Source: Adiantum capillus-veneris (Eukaryota > Streptophyta > Polypodiopsida > Polypodiales > Pteridaceae). Taken from it: a DNA stretch of 64,000 bases. This document shows, in pieces, positions 1 through 11,151 of the stretch. The notes under the pieces were generated by a model. That model was given only the letters and a program-made list of their open reading frames with translations, searched no databases and had not been told where the DNA came from. Within the stretch, counting starts at the first letter, position 1, and each line of letters starts with the position of its first letter. The stretch is taken from positions 150,923,640-150,987,639 of the forward strand of contig CM043955.1 in NCBI GenBank assembly GCA_014529385.2. Direction: 5' to 3'. A program made the translations under genes and the position numbers.

Positions 1-752
1 AGAGAGAGACGTCCAACGCAATTCAAGGGGCATGTCCCATGGTAAGCAAGGGCCAAGTCGGGCGAATATGTGTGCATCATGCAAGAGTTGCCAAAAATGG
101 ACAATGCGAAGTGCTAGCAATGCAAGGGAAATTCCAAAAGGAGCTCAAAGAGAACTACACAAGCAAGAAAGCTCACCTTTTTTTTCTTTTCTTGGGTCTC
201 ATAGACACCCCTATAAGAGGATGTAAACGTGATATTTTTGGGGCTCTTTTGCCATTATGCTTTTTGCCATTGGGGTCTTTGGGGCATTGGAGTTTTTTGC
301 CTATGTAGGCTTTTGAGCCATTGTTTTTTTTGCCGAGGTTTGTGCCGGCAGGGGTGTAGGTTGATTGTGTATGGTTGTATGTGCAAGAAGACCATTCATT
401 GTTGTCTCCTTGGCGGCATTCCCACTTCCCCCTTCTCTTCTTTGCTTGTGTGCGTGTGTTTCTGGGCGTATGTCGGCATGTGTGCCCCCCCCTTTGAGGT
501 TTGTCATGAAAAGAGAGATAAAGAGAGGCTATGTGCGTGTGGAAGATTGTGAATTCATCAAAGCGGAGTGATTGGATCTATCTGGTGCATTGCAAGGCGT
601 GTGTGCGTATGTTTGTGTGCAAACGAAGGTTTGTTTGCGGGTAGTGTCGAGTTTTGAAGGTGAACTCTAGTGAATTGGGGCGTTGTGTATACGTTGGGCT
701 ATAGTGAGGCTTTGTGTTGTGTGCGGGGTGTGTTCCCCTTTCCCCCTCTCCA
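1..752 (+). repeat. Left copy of long direct repeat, probable 5' LTR of outer element
   Basis: The first 752 bases match 17599-18332 in the same order and orientation; both copies follow a (GA)n run and end in the shared motif TCCCCCTCTCCATC. A gag-like reading frame starts about 130 bases later, which is the arrangement expected of a 5' LTR followed by an internal region. A TGG-starting tract at 756-772 could be a primer binding site but I cannot match it to a tRNA. The left end of the repeat lies outside the window, so the true LTR start and target duplication cannot be checked. Confidence 0.6.
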
Positions 753-879
753 TCTTCTGGTGCACCCACAGAGGAGCTATCTGATGCTTTGATTTGATGT
801 TGAAAGTGGTGTTTTTTAGCCGACAAAGAGGTTGGCTGATGGTCGAGGTGTTTGATGGTCGAGTTTGAAGCTAGCAGAG

Positions 880-1430
880 ATGGTGGAGCCAAGTTTTGGC
901 CCCATATTTATGGATGTTGAAGATCCCCAGGATTGGTTAGCAGATTTCAAGTTATGGATGTTGTTGATGCGTATGTTGACGGATGCGAAGAAACTACAGA
1001 CGGTGACGCTATTGATGAGAGGACGAGCCAAGGTGTGGTTCGATGGTTTAAAGAGTAGTGATTGAGGATCATGGCAAAGATTGCAAAGTCAATTTTTGGA
1101 GAAAATTTAAAAGGTGATTACGCCACAAGAAGCTGGTGCAAAGCTGAAGGCGGTACGCCAGGATATGAGTAAGGAATTTTCCATTTTCATTGAGCAGTTT
1201 GAAGCTTGCTAGAAGCAGTTAGAGGTTGCTACTGGGGTCAAAAGCAGCCAGTATTTGAAGCTGTCAAAGCTGCTAGAGGGCTTGCGTCCGAGGATTAGAG
1301 AAAAGGTCGAAGACGGTGTGGATACCTATAAAGACATGGTCTATCTAGCCAAAATGAAGAGCAAAAAAGTGAAACGGAAGCTGGCGTTGGGCATGTTGAA
1401 GCAGCAAATTATATGCCTATTGCGGCAGTA
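880..1430 (+). pseudogene. Decayed Gag (retrotransposon gag domain) of outer element
   Basis: From the ATG at 880 the translation shows the usual Gag capsid features: an acidic start with a DPQDWLADF stretch, a hydrophobic helix, then GRAKVWFDGL, which matches the retrotransposon gag pattern of an alanine or lysine followed by W-F. The same frame continues past in-frame stops at 1063 (TGA), about 1108 (TAA) and about 1209 (TAG) through LKLSKLLEGLRPRIREKV and a lysine-rich end. Gag forms the virus-like particle of LTR elements in the cytoplasm. No zinc knuckle follows, and no pol gene occurs between here and the right repeat, so the outer element looks non-autonomous. Confidence 0.6.
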
Positions 1431-2764
1431 GCAAAGTGTTCTTTGGTTCGACCAAAGGTGGTTCCAATTGTTCAAAGTACAGAGGCTATTGAGGTAAGGC
1501 CTATGGTTGGTTATGTTCCTTGGAGGTTTTCGGTTTGTGATGTGCATGTGCTGAGGGTGGACGAGCTTGTCAACGAGGAGAAGCTCCATGTTGAAGCGAA
1601 CCACTGTAAAAAAGCAGTAGCAGATGTGGAGGTTCCGATGCGGATTGAAGAGGTAAAGCCTATTCTTGTGGAAAGTTTGCATGAACAGATAGCGGAATGC
1701 AATCAGGCTGCAGATATCAAGAGTTCAGAAGCTGATGGAGAAAGTGAGCAAAGCCATGGTGATGGTCAACCTTTTGTGGAGTAACAAGCAAATGAAGATG
1801 CACACACAGAGTTGGTATATGATGCCAATGATGGTGAAGATACAAGCTCGGTTTTCTGGGAGACAAGCGAGGAGGATAGAGAGGATGAGTCCACATCCTA
1901 TGACAAGGAGATGGAGTCTAACGAACCTGAGCTAGTAAAGGTAAAGCTCCCTTGTTATATGCTTGATGATATGGTAGTAGCCCATGTGCAAGAAGAGCAG
2001 GAAACAGAGAAAGCTGATATACATGGTGAAGACCAAGTGGAGCCTTCTAGGCCAACAGATGATGATATGTAGGTAAAGGTGGTGTGTGGTACCATGCTAA
2101 TGGCCATGTTGATGAAAGTGGCGGTAGAATGTGCCATGGTGGTGCAACAGATGTAGAGTTTTTCCAAAAACGATATAGCAGTCATGCCTATGGAGGAAGA
2201 AGAGGATGATGCAAAAGAGAATGAGTTTCTCTCTTCCCAAGAGGAGCATGATGTAGCGGTAGAAGAGGCGATTGAAGAGCAGGTGACTAAAGCTGAAAAG
2301 CAGATGGTATTGATCGACCTTGAAGGGCCATCTAACGAGGAGGAGCTCGATAATGCTAAAATTGAGTGTGCGGCCAAAGAGGAGGTTCTGTTGTCAAAGA
2401 CGGCGGAGATTTTGATGCAACAGACATGTCCTATGGTGGATAACAGAGAATCCCAGGCAGTGGCTTTACTTCCCTCGAAGGTAGGTAAGCTAGAGTTGAT
2501 GAGTATGGTTGTAGATGCAGCTATGTAGTGGATGGTTCAGCAGGTACAGGGGTCTATGGTGAAGGCCTCCACTCTATTTGGTTGGGAGGAAGCGTCCGAC
2601 ATGTGTTCGAGCTTGGTGCCAAGTACATGTTTCTTGGATGGTGATATGTTTGATGTTGCTCGATATGGAGTGGATTTTTGTTTGCTGAGGGATGCATGGA
2701 GTACTAAAGGTAGGCTATGGGCAGCCTACACACATGGTGGTCGATGTGCTAGGGTACGCCACTA
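1413..2764 (+). pseudogene. Acidic ORF downstream of gag, interrupted by element 1
   Basis: One reading frame runs from 1413 to the insertion point and is broken only by stops at 1782, 2070, about 2152 and 2526. Beyond element 1 it continues at 15677 for about 13 codons to a TAG at 15714. The product would be strongly acidic, rich in Glu and Asp with runs such as EEEEDDAKENE near 2190-2230. I recognise no domain. It could be a Gag extension, a Gag-Pol linker, or a captured ORF of a non-autonomous element. Continuity across 2764/15677 supports element 1 having landed inside it. Confidence 0.45.
2760..2764 (+). repeat. Target site duplication CACTA, left copy (element 1)
   Basis: CACTA sits directly before the LTR-initial TG at 2765 and is repeated exactly at 15672-15676 after the terminal CA of the right LTR. 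A 5 bp duplication is normal for Ty3/gypsy integrase. Confidence 0.93.
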
Positions 2765-2962
2765 TGTTAACCCTCGTGGCTCACGGACACCCTATCGCCT
2801 ACGACAGACGCCGTATTATTTATTTAGTAGAGTCAGGCACCGGGCTTATCGGTCCAATAGGAAAAGGGTAGAGTGATCGCCGATGAGAGGCGCACTCTAA
2901 CTGGAACATGCAAGGGTTAGTTGGCTAAGCATGGGCGCCCAAATGTGAATGGGGCGAGCTCA

Positions 2963-2970
2963 TATAAAAG
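2963..2970 (+). promoter_or_regulatory. TATA box of element 1 5' LTR
   Basis: TATAAAAG about 200 bases into the LTR, conserved at 15280-15287 in the right LTR and at 53565-53572 in element 4. Transcription should start about 25-30 bases downstream, near the cytosine- and adenine-rich stretch before 3000. Confidence 0.7.
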
Positions 2971-3060
2971 TCACCTAAACCTAAAATTGACCTATCTCTC
3001 AGTGTGCAATAGAAGAAGTGCTCTTGCCCTATCTCCATCCCCATCTCCATTCTGTGCTCA

Positions 3061-3063
<3 letters not shown>

Positions 3064-3103
<40 letters not shown>
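3064..3103 (+). repeat. (GT)n microsatellite inside LTR
   Basis: About twenty GT units within the transcribed part of the LTR, followed by a GA-rich tract. The right LTR has only a short interrupted version and element 4 has a longer GT run followed by GA repeats (53673-53780), so the tract has changed length independently in each LTR. Confidence 0.9.
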
Positions 3104-3107
<4 letters not shown>

Positions 3108-3375
3108 TTGAGGGAGAGAGGGAGAGAGTGTGTGTGTGATCGAGCATTGAGACGGCACCTGCGGCGGCGAGGCGGTTGAGCGCAGTACGGCGGCGGCTCC
3201 CTCTTCTTCGCGGCGAGGAATCCTTCAAGGCGACAAGCGCAGGGAGGTGAGTGACACACCCCTGCTCTCTGCGAGCTTGCTAGGCCTGCTAGTTGTGTGC
3301 TTGCAGCCTTCGTGGCTCGCACACGGTGCTCGGCAAGTCCCTAGCTCCGACACGTGCGGCAGACGCGCACATTTT

Positions 3376-3393
3376 TGGCGCCACTGTCGAGGA
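3376..3393 (+). promoter_or_regulatory. Primer binding site, tRNA-Asp-like, element 1
   Basis: Four bases after the LTR end the sequence starts TGGCGCC and matches the plant tRNA-Asp complement (TGGCGCCGTTGCCGGGGA) at 14 of 18 positions; the four mismatches are all transitions. Element 4 has a 17 of 18 match at the same place. tRNA-Asp priming is known from Athila/Tat-like plant Ty3 elements. Confidence 0.75.
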
Positions 3394-4223
3394 GTTGCTC
3401 TGCATCAAGCTCCGGGAAGCACTCTGTGCTGCCCTATGGAGACACCAAGCTTAAGTAGGAAGGTTGTGCAGTGTCGTGGGTTAGCTCATTTCGTTTTCTG
3501 CACAGTTAGCTCATTTCGGTTTCTGCACAAAAACAAAGAATATTTGTTCATTTCGTTTTCTGCACAGCTAGTTCATTTCGTGTTCTGCACAAAAATAGAG
3601 AATATTTCCTCATTTCGTTTTCTGCACAGCTAGACCATTTGGATTTCTGCAAAAAACAGAGAATATTTCGTTTTCTGCACATAAAAACAAAAAATAAAAA
3701 ACAAAAATGACAGAAAACGTAAGAAATGCAATGGCTAAAAAATAAATTTGATTTATTGGTGGGGGGAATATTTTAAGCTTGTCCAAAAAGGTAGATCGCG
3801 ATCATTTGATGAGCTTGAGCTTGGTCTTGGCCGTATGATATAAGGTAAATGCTATTCACTATATATAGGCTAGTGCTCAAGTGAAAGGAGAAAGCATGTG
3901 GGGCAAAGCCTTCACCTTTCCCTCCACAAGTCACCCTTCAACTTTCTATTTTAGGCCATGTGCCCAAGTAGAACTAGGAGAAATTGACTGTTTAAGGGAC
4001 TTTGGGAGCTTCCGATAGTCAAACAGTGTTTTATAAAGTGCGCCTAGATCTCCTAAGTGATACACTCGTTTCGAGGTATCACACGTCCCAATCCGTTTTT
4101 CGAACCTCAGAAAACATCAAAAACAAGAAAAAATCAAGTAGAAAACGGGGTGCAAAACACCCACAAAACAAAGCAAGTAACCTTTGAGGGTACTTGCCGA
4201 CACTTGTAGGGCGCCCAAAGCAC
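3394..4223 (+). other. Long untranslated leader of element 1 with short repeats
   Basis: No credible ORF lies between the PBS and the Gag start. At about 3481-3690 a unit built on CATTTCGTTTTCTGCACA recurs five or six times with small changes, some copies followed by an A-rich AAAAACAGAGAATATTT segment. Element 4 has a related set of TTTGCACACAGT repeats at about 54190-54345. Such leader repeats could be packaging or dimerisation signals, but that is only a guess. Confidence 0.6.
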
Positions 4224-5408
4224 ATGTATCTACGCTCTGGTCGTGTGCTAGAGTCCGACCAACTAGCTAGTGCTTCGATTTACGAGGGTACTCACTATCC
4301 TTCCACGCTAGGGTCTACGCCCTCGGCGGGGACCCAAGGTAGTGCAACCCAAGACCCAAATCTAGCGGCTAGCGACTCTTCCTCTGACTACGATATTATG
4401 GAAGAGCATCTTACACAAAGCCCCGAGGGAACAAATGAAACCGTACGTAGCTGGGCCCAACAACCTGGAACTAGTGTTTTTAGCCGTTTGATGGAAACCT
4501 TTAGTAGAGCTACGCGCTCTGAACCTGCGGCTAGTGAAGTAAACGAAGGGGGTGGGGAAGTAGAATCACCATTCACATCTCCTGTAGACCCCACACTCCC
4601 TCAAAGTGTCCACGTGGACATTCTACCTACCTCATTTGATGAGGGCGCTACCGAGATACCACCTTCCAAAGTCGCCTGTAAGGTAGCGGTGACTAAAAGT
4701 CAAAACACGGGAAGCAGCATTGCATCCACCTTACGGCAACCCTCTAGTACACCAAGTTTAGACGGGGTCTTTCTCAATGAAAATTGGAAATATGACCTAC
4801 ACACGGAGACTTTGACCGACCTATACATGGGCTACACATACCATGTGGGTTGGTTAGAAGTTGTACAATCCACATCTAGTGCCACTAGTCTAGAGGAACA
4901 ACAACACATGATCTGCAATGTCATCCATAGGATTATCCAGTCCGAGAGGCAAAATTGAGGAATGAACATACCTTCGACGGGTCCTATGCGATTTTTAGAC
5001 ACGGGCAAAGGGAAAGAACCCACTCTATCACAAATGGAAACTCCCCCAGTGAGTCCCATCGATCCCCCATATGTTGTTTCGCTAGGGGTCTCAATGCAAT
5101 CTGATCCCACAAGTGATAGCTTTACTTTTCCAAGTCTAGCTCATCTTTCCCTGGATGACACCAAGGATACCATGCCTACCCCAATGATGGGCATGCCAAG
5201 AAACACACCATGGACCTCGTTTGTTAGTAAAGCACTGCTACATGGAAGCTCAATGCCTGCAATACTACCTACAAGTGCATACCAATCGTATGCACCTATG
5301 GGTCCACATACTCATGTAGTCCCTACCCATCCCATTGTTTCAACTACCTATGCTCCACAACCACAATACATACACAAGTTCTTATTTCCATGGGACTATA
5401 CCGGCTAG
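4224..5408 (+). pseudogene. gag: Gag N-terminal region of element 1
   Basis: I start at the ATG at 4224 because the encoded M-x-LRSGR start is shared with element 4 (ATG 54965) while upstream sequence has no in-frame ATG. The first 245 codons are Ser/Thr/Pro-rich and probably disordered, with sites such as TRSEPA also conserved in element 4. An in-frame TGA at 4956-4958 interrupts the frame, which then continues from 4962 through a Pro/Met-rich linker to a TAG at 5406. This is the particle-forming structural protein; the N-terminal part is unlike well-known Gag matrix domains. The block is a decayed copy. Confidence 0.7.
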
Positions 5409-7259
5409 CATTAGCATGTCACATCCGACGTCTGCTATGCCTAGGGCCACTCATATGAACTATGGACCACCACATGGCACAAAATCGTACCCAACGTGGA
5501 ACCCAAGGGCTTCCTATGTGCCAAGCCCAATGCCAATACCTACTCCACATGTAGTCTCTGGCGTGCCTTCACCCACGTTGCCTGCTCACTTAGGTGACTT
5601 GGCAACATTTTCTCAAGCTATGACTTGGCAACATTTTCTCAAGCTATTGGTCGATCTATTGCTGAGAATATGCGTAACACGCCTGATAGAGAGCCTAGAA
5701 TTAAGGCAGTACAAATAGCCAAGCTCACACAAAAATTTAGTGGAGACGGGGATGTGAGAAAGCATATCGAAGTGTTTGAACAAATATGCGATTCTCTAGG
5801 AGAACACAATGACCTACATAGAGCAATGCTTTAAGCCTAACCTTAAGTGGAAAGGCTGGGGATTGGTATAGAACCCTAAGGGTGGAAGAAAAAACGATTT
5901 ACCCTACTCTTAGGAGACTATTCTTAAAAGAATACATACAAGAAGGAGTGCTTTGGGGTGTAGCCTCTCAGCTCCAGAAAGCCCAACGAGAGGAAGGAGA
6001 GTCGGTGAGAGACTTTATAAGTCGCTTAAAGCATTTGAATTCTCGTTGTAATCCAAATGAGCGCTTCAACAATAACCAATTTCTTGATAGATTCATTAGG
6101 GGATTACGACATGAGGATATCTACAATGGTCTAGTCATTAGAGGTATCACCACTTGGGAAGCAGTCACCACCAATGCGATCCAATTGGAGGATAATTTAA
6201 TGATTCAAGGAGAAAGAGTGTCTGTTAACACTAAATCTATTAGCTCGCAAGCATTAGGGCATCAGCCAATGACCCTAAAGCCCATTGCTAAGGAGCCAAA
6301 GATATCTGAGATGACTTTAGCAGATCTCACCAAGGCTATTCAAGAGAGTCTTAGAGACAATTGTGCTCCGCAAAACACTCATATGTATCCAAAAAGGGAG
6401 CAACAATGGTGTTCAGTATGCTATGGACCGCATAGTACCATAGAATGCCCTACTTTTAGAGTAAAATTCAATGGGAACTGCAATGTATGTGGGAGGTATG
6501 GTCATCAAGCTAAGGATTGCATAGTATTTAAGCGTACGATGGCCAATAGACCAACCTTAGCATGGATAGACACACCTTCAGTGCCTGCATTGATGCCGGC
6601 CCCACCTCTTGAACAAACATCACAACATATGGTCCCTAGGGCCCAAAATGTTGTTTAAACAACACCCTTACCACCTCCAGTGCTAGGACCGCAAACCACC
6701 ACATCCAAGAATCACTTCTATGAATCAAGTGGGTTGTGAGTCATCTATTTCTTGTTTGGAAGGCTATGAGGAAGTTATAGATCTTAATATCGCCTATGGG
6801 ATGGATGTGCTTGAAGAAAGTCCACAATACTACATGGAGGACTATTGGGGACAAGTCAAACCTGTATATCAAGTAGCTGCTCTTGCGGCAAGAGGCCAAA
6901 ATATCAACTACACTGCTAAGAGACCACCTCTTCAATGCTATGAGTGTGGAGGTTCACATCGTGTAGTCGAGTGTCCTATTAGGCTACAAAATAACACCAC
7001 ACTAATGCAAACCAATCAAGCGAGCACGTCTACAATGCCGATACTCATGTGTAATCGATGTGGCATAGATCATTTGATTGCCCAATTTCCAAATAATCCA
7101 AATGCACCGAAGATCACGCCATTAAACTTGATTGAAGTTACCGAGGAGCCATCACCAAGTACACTCCTGGTACCAGTAAACGTACTCACACGATCGATGC
7201 TCCAAAAACAAAATTATATTCTTGAGGAAAGAGACACGGCATCAATTGCCCAATCTTAG
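5409..7259 (+). pseudogene. gag: Gag capsid and four zinc knuckles of element 1
   Basis: The capsid domain is recognisable around 5660-6200 (KLTQKFSGDG, then RDFISRLKHLNSRC and FIRGLRH). Two knuckles follow at about 6415-6520: CSVCYGPHSTIEC, and CNVCGRYGHQAKDC of the canonical CX2CX4HX4C form. Two more lie at about 6940-7090; the last reads CNRCGIDHLIAQF, its final Cys lost, whereas element 4 keeps it. Breaks include a 26 bp tandem duplication at 5596-5647, a one-base frameshift near 5830, a CAA-to-TAA stop at 6656 and a frameshift near 6700. The knuckles would bind element RNA for packaging. Confidence 0.85.
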
Positions 7260-8444
7260 AAAAAGAATAAAACACGAAGAAAGAGATCGCAAAAAGCAGC
7301 GAAGTCAGACCCCAGTTCAAAGACCAACATAGGGACTGGTGATGACCCCGTATATATGAACGACGCTGAAGAAAATTCTGATTCAGGTGAAACCATGGAG
7401 ACCAAAACGACCACTAACATAGAAACCAACAAGGAAGATCTTCATGAGCCACAATGGCGAGGATCCAAAAAGAAGATAGGAACTTACCCAAACCCTACAG
7501 AGGAGATTGAGCGAGTCAAGCAATTAAGGAGTTTGGTAGAAGATATCCAAAGGGATCTACAACCAGCACCTAGGAAGATCCAGATTACAGACATCGTGTT
7601 CCCTACGCAACAACAACCTCACCAAGTCCATAGACCCTTGGACATACCTAGTGTCATCCGAGAAGAAAGTGACTTAAAGTCATGGGAAAGTGGGCGTACT
7701 CACTTCTTGATGGAAAGAATGTTTACAGAGGGACTACCTGATCCTATCGAAGAAATGGAGATCCCATCTTCCCCACGTCAAGGGACTCAAGGCCAAAAGG
7801 TGCCGTTAAACATTGCCAAATTGATGGATTTCATGTCTTCAGAAGTTAGAACCACCATCATGTCCAAACTATATAAAGACCCCGAGCTAATCTCAGCTCT
7901 TCAAGCCTTCCTCAATGGAGAAATGAAGTTTGGGCTACCACAATTTTCACAGATGGATGGAGCTGGGGAGATGCCAATAGAGGAGGAACACTTAGATCCA
8001 CAACCCAACCTAGATGAGAACCTTGTTATAGAAATACATGTTAACAAGTTGGGACAATACTTTGAGGGTGATGAATCCAATGCGACCATACCAATCACTA
8101 CTAAGGGATTAACTGTGAAGGGAATCCTTAATGGTGGCGCTGGGGTTAGCATTGTGACTAAAAATTTATGGGAAACTATGGGAAGACCTCACCTTGCAAC
8201 CACAACCATTGTAGTGAAGATGGCCAATGGGTCTATTGTTAAACCTATTGGGATGCTAGAAGATCTCAAGATCAAGGTCTTTGGACATAAAATAAGGATT
8301 ACCTTTATTGTTATGGATTTCTCCAAACACACTATGGCATCGGAGATGATCTTAGGACGTCCTTTCATGAGGGAAGCAAAAATGGTGCATGACTGGTCTA
8401 AAAACTGCAGTTCCAAGATTCTGTCATTCGAGTGGATCTTGTGA
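7260..8444 (+). pseudogene. Protease-1 region (retropepsin) of element 1
   Basis: The frame is continuous with the zinc-knuckle ORF except for the TAG at 7257. It has a charged linker, a conserved block around 7810-7910 (KLMDFMSSEVRTT), then a retropepsin fold at about 8100-8390 with MGRPH and the C-terminal ILGRPFM motif. Where element 4 has D-C-G-A (61571), this copy reads N-G-G-A at 8130-8141, so the catalytic Asp is missing and this domain should be inactive. The ORF ends early because ten bases present in element 4 are absent here near 8408. Retropepsins cut the Gag-Pol polyprotein. Confidence 0.8.
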
Positions 8445-9391
8445 TGGGTCGAGCACATCCTCTAGGGAATAGGTTTATAATTGATCATAGATCTGACACC
8501 ACAGTTCACTCGGCCCCATTGCAGTATTGTTACACGTGTAAAGAGGACACTAATGTTGGGGAAGATTCTCCTTATATGGATGTACTACCTGGGATGACTG
8601 AGTCGGACAATGTGGATTGGGTCCACCTAGCAGCAACCATAGACACTTGGGGAAATAGGGGGACGACCTGGGTAACACCTGAGGGGGATGAAATACCACC
8701 ACTTGTACCCTTAAACATGCTAGAAGCAATGCATATAGCTTCTGATGATCTATAAGATATATGAAAGTTTGACTAGCATTGAAACCAGTAGCGCCTCACA
8801 AGACTATAGCCCACACAATTTGGGGTTAGAATCATCAGTTGAAATTGACTTTGAGGACAAAGAATCTGAGTTAAATCTTAGTGCAAGTGTGGGGGCAAAC
8901 CATTCAGGGCCCAGTGGTAACCTAGATGATAATCTATCCAAGGGAGTAGAAGACACAAGTAGTGATTCATCTAGTGAGTCTTCACTAGAAATCGATCGTA
9001 ATCGAGAATTAAACAAGAATAGTAAGAGATATAAGAGGCGACGATATCGAGCAAATGTGTGTGCTAGAATAAATGAAAATAAATCTACCGCAGAATGGCT
9101 TAATTATATAGGGGCATGTGATGCTCATCAAAAGTTGGTAGATAACTGGGGTGAATATCTTCAAAGCATTATGTGGTGTATTCCACAACCCATTGACATC
9201 GCACAACTAGAGGCTACAGAGAATCCAAGGTTAGAGGCTACAGAGAATCCAAGGTTGAGCCGTACCGTAAGGAGATGACAAAATGGAGAGTTAGCTCAAC
9301 AACAAAAGGAATCAGACGTTAAATCACAGTCCACAGAACAACAGGACCCCACAGACTTACACCCTGCACCTGAACAGAGGAACGTAAGGTT
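8432..9391 (+). pseudogene. Protease-RT linker of element 1
   Basis: Two overlapping frames (8432-8755 and 8745-9278) together match the single element 4 frame at 61860-62820. The linker is acidic and serine-rich, with a short conserved basic patch YKRRRY at about 9030 and AEWL..GACDAH near 9100. A 21-base unit encoding EATENPRL is duplicated at about 9208-9255. No catalytic domain is visible. The breaks are a frame change near 8750 and a TGA at 9276. Confidence 0.6.
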
Positions 9392-10515
9392 GTGTATACA
9401 AAGGCCCAAAGAAAACCTATCGATGGGAGCAATGGAGTCTATGATGGTCCAGCGATAGTTAAGAAAATAGAGTTAGCAGACCCAGGAGAAGAGTCTAAAC
9501 CTGTCTTCATTGCCCAAGATCTGACAGCGATGAGGAGTGTGTACTTAAAGAACTTCTCAAGGAATTCAAGGATATATTTGCTTGGACATATCATGATATG
9601 AAAGGTGTTCCACCTTCCGTGGTGCAGCACACAATCCCCATGAATAGCATGGCTAAACCAGTTCAGCAACGACCCTATCCAATGAATCCTAAATATGCTA
9701 AGATCGTTCAAGAAGAGATTGAAAAGCTTGTGGAATGCGGATTCATATACCCTATTGAGCACTCAGAATGGGTGTCTCCAATAGTGATTGTGCCAAAAAA
9801 GAATGGGAAGCTCAGAGTGTGCGTAGATCTCAAGAAGGTCAATGCCGCCACTAGGAGGGACCATTACCCCTTGCCATATTCAGAACATGTGCTTGAAAGA
9901 GTTGCAGGGAAGGAAGCTTATAGCTTTTTAGGTGGGTACTCTAGCTACAATCAAATCACAATTGCGCTAGAGGACCAAGCTAAAACAGCCTTTATAACCG
10001 AATTTGGAGTGTTTGCATTCCGTGTTATGGCCTTTGGCTTAACCAATGCCCCTGCTACCTTTCAAAGATTAATAAACACTGCCTTTAGAGAATATTTGAG
10101 GGAGTTTTGCGAAGCTTTCTTAGATGACCTTTGTGTTTATTCCTCTTGGAAAGAACATCTATCATGCTTACGAAAAGTGTTTGAGAAGTGCAGATTGTAT
10201 CACATCTCCTTAAATCCTTTCAAATGCCAATTTTGGGTTAAACATGGAGTCATTTTAGGGCATATAGTGTCCAAAAATGGGATTTCCACAGATGAGAGAA
10301 AAATTAAAGCCATTGTTGAATTGCCACCACCTACAAACTATAAGGGAGTTCAAAGATTCATGGGCCATGTTGGTTATTACCAACGGTTTATTTTAAACTC
10401 TGCCGAGATATCTCGTCCTTTGTACAAGCTTCTTATTGAGTTCCATTGGACTACGGAGTGTAACTATGCTTATGAGTCATTGAAAAAGACCTTGACTAGC
10501 ACTCCTATTCTATGA
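9392..10515 (+). pseudogene. Reverse transcriptase of element 1
   Basis: Ty3-type RT copying the element RNA into cDNA. Visible motifs are the connection YKDIFAW-like stretch near 9560, VSPIVIVPKKNGKLRVCVDLKK at 9770-9835, motif [13 protein letters not shown] at about 10030, and motif C FLDDLCVY with both Asp codons at 10123-10128. Motif A reads FLGGYSSYNQ, with Gly (9931-9933) where the first catalytic Asp belongs, so the enzyme should be dead. The thumb has GHIVSKNGI and FMGHVGYYQRF. A TGA at 10513-10515 replaces the CGA codon seen in element 4 (63421). Confidence 0.9.
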
Positions 10516-11148
10516 GTGCCTGATTGGAATGTAATTTTCCATGTGCATATTGATGCATCAAACTTTGCTATTGGGTGTGTTCTAGCTCAACCAAGAGAAC
10601 ATAAATTGGACTACCCCATCAGCTTTGCAAGTCGTCAATTGAATGATGCCGAGAGAAACTACACCACTACAGAGCGAGAAGGTTTAGGTATGATTTATGC
10701 AGTGAAGAAATTTCGCTACTACCTTCTAGCCAACAAGTTTGTTTTCTATGTTGATCATCAAGCCTTGTTGTATCTCGTAAATAAACCTTGTTCCATGGGA
10801 AGAATTACATGATGGTTGCTAATTCTCCTGGAGTTTGATTTTACCATTGTGGTGAGACCTGGTAAAAGACATGTCATGGCGGATCATTTGTCTCGCATAC
10901 CCAATGGTGAAGCCCCTACTGGAGTCGATGATGAATTACCCGATACTTCTCTATTCCTAGTCGAAACCATACCTGAATGGAGTGAGAAGATTGTGAACTT
11001 TCTAATTAATGGTTTTCCACCCAAAGAGCTTCGTAAGGACATAGCTCGAAAACTGTTAAAAGAATGTGAACCTTACTCTCTCATTGCAGGAACTCTCTAT
11101 AGGCTAGGGAAGGACGATATTCTGAGACGTTGTGCCCGTGATGATTAG
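10516..11148 (+). pseudogene. RNase H and pre-integrase linker of element 1
   Basis: Same frame as the RT. RNase H features are HIDASNFAIG (catalytic Asp), SRQLNDAERNYTTTEREGL (the Glu), VDHQALLYL and the terminal ADHLSR. It degrades the RNA strand during cDNA synthesis. A TGA at 10810-10812 stands where element 4 has CGA (63718), and a TAG at 11146 separates it from integrase. The domain is single; I see no second, archaeal-type RNase H. Confidence 0.88.
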
Positions 11149-11151
11149 TAT

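Larger units (their letters stand above)
2765..3371 (+). repeat. 5' LTR of element 1
   Basis: Begins TGTTAACCC and ends CGCACA, matching 15082-15671 and 53366-54016. A TATA box (TATAAAAG) lies at 2963-2970, giving the U3/R boundary soon after. A (GT)n run at about 3064-3103, which is short and broken in the right LTR, accounts for much of the length difference (607 against 590 bases). Confidence 0.93.
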
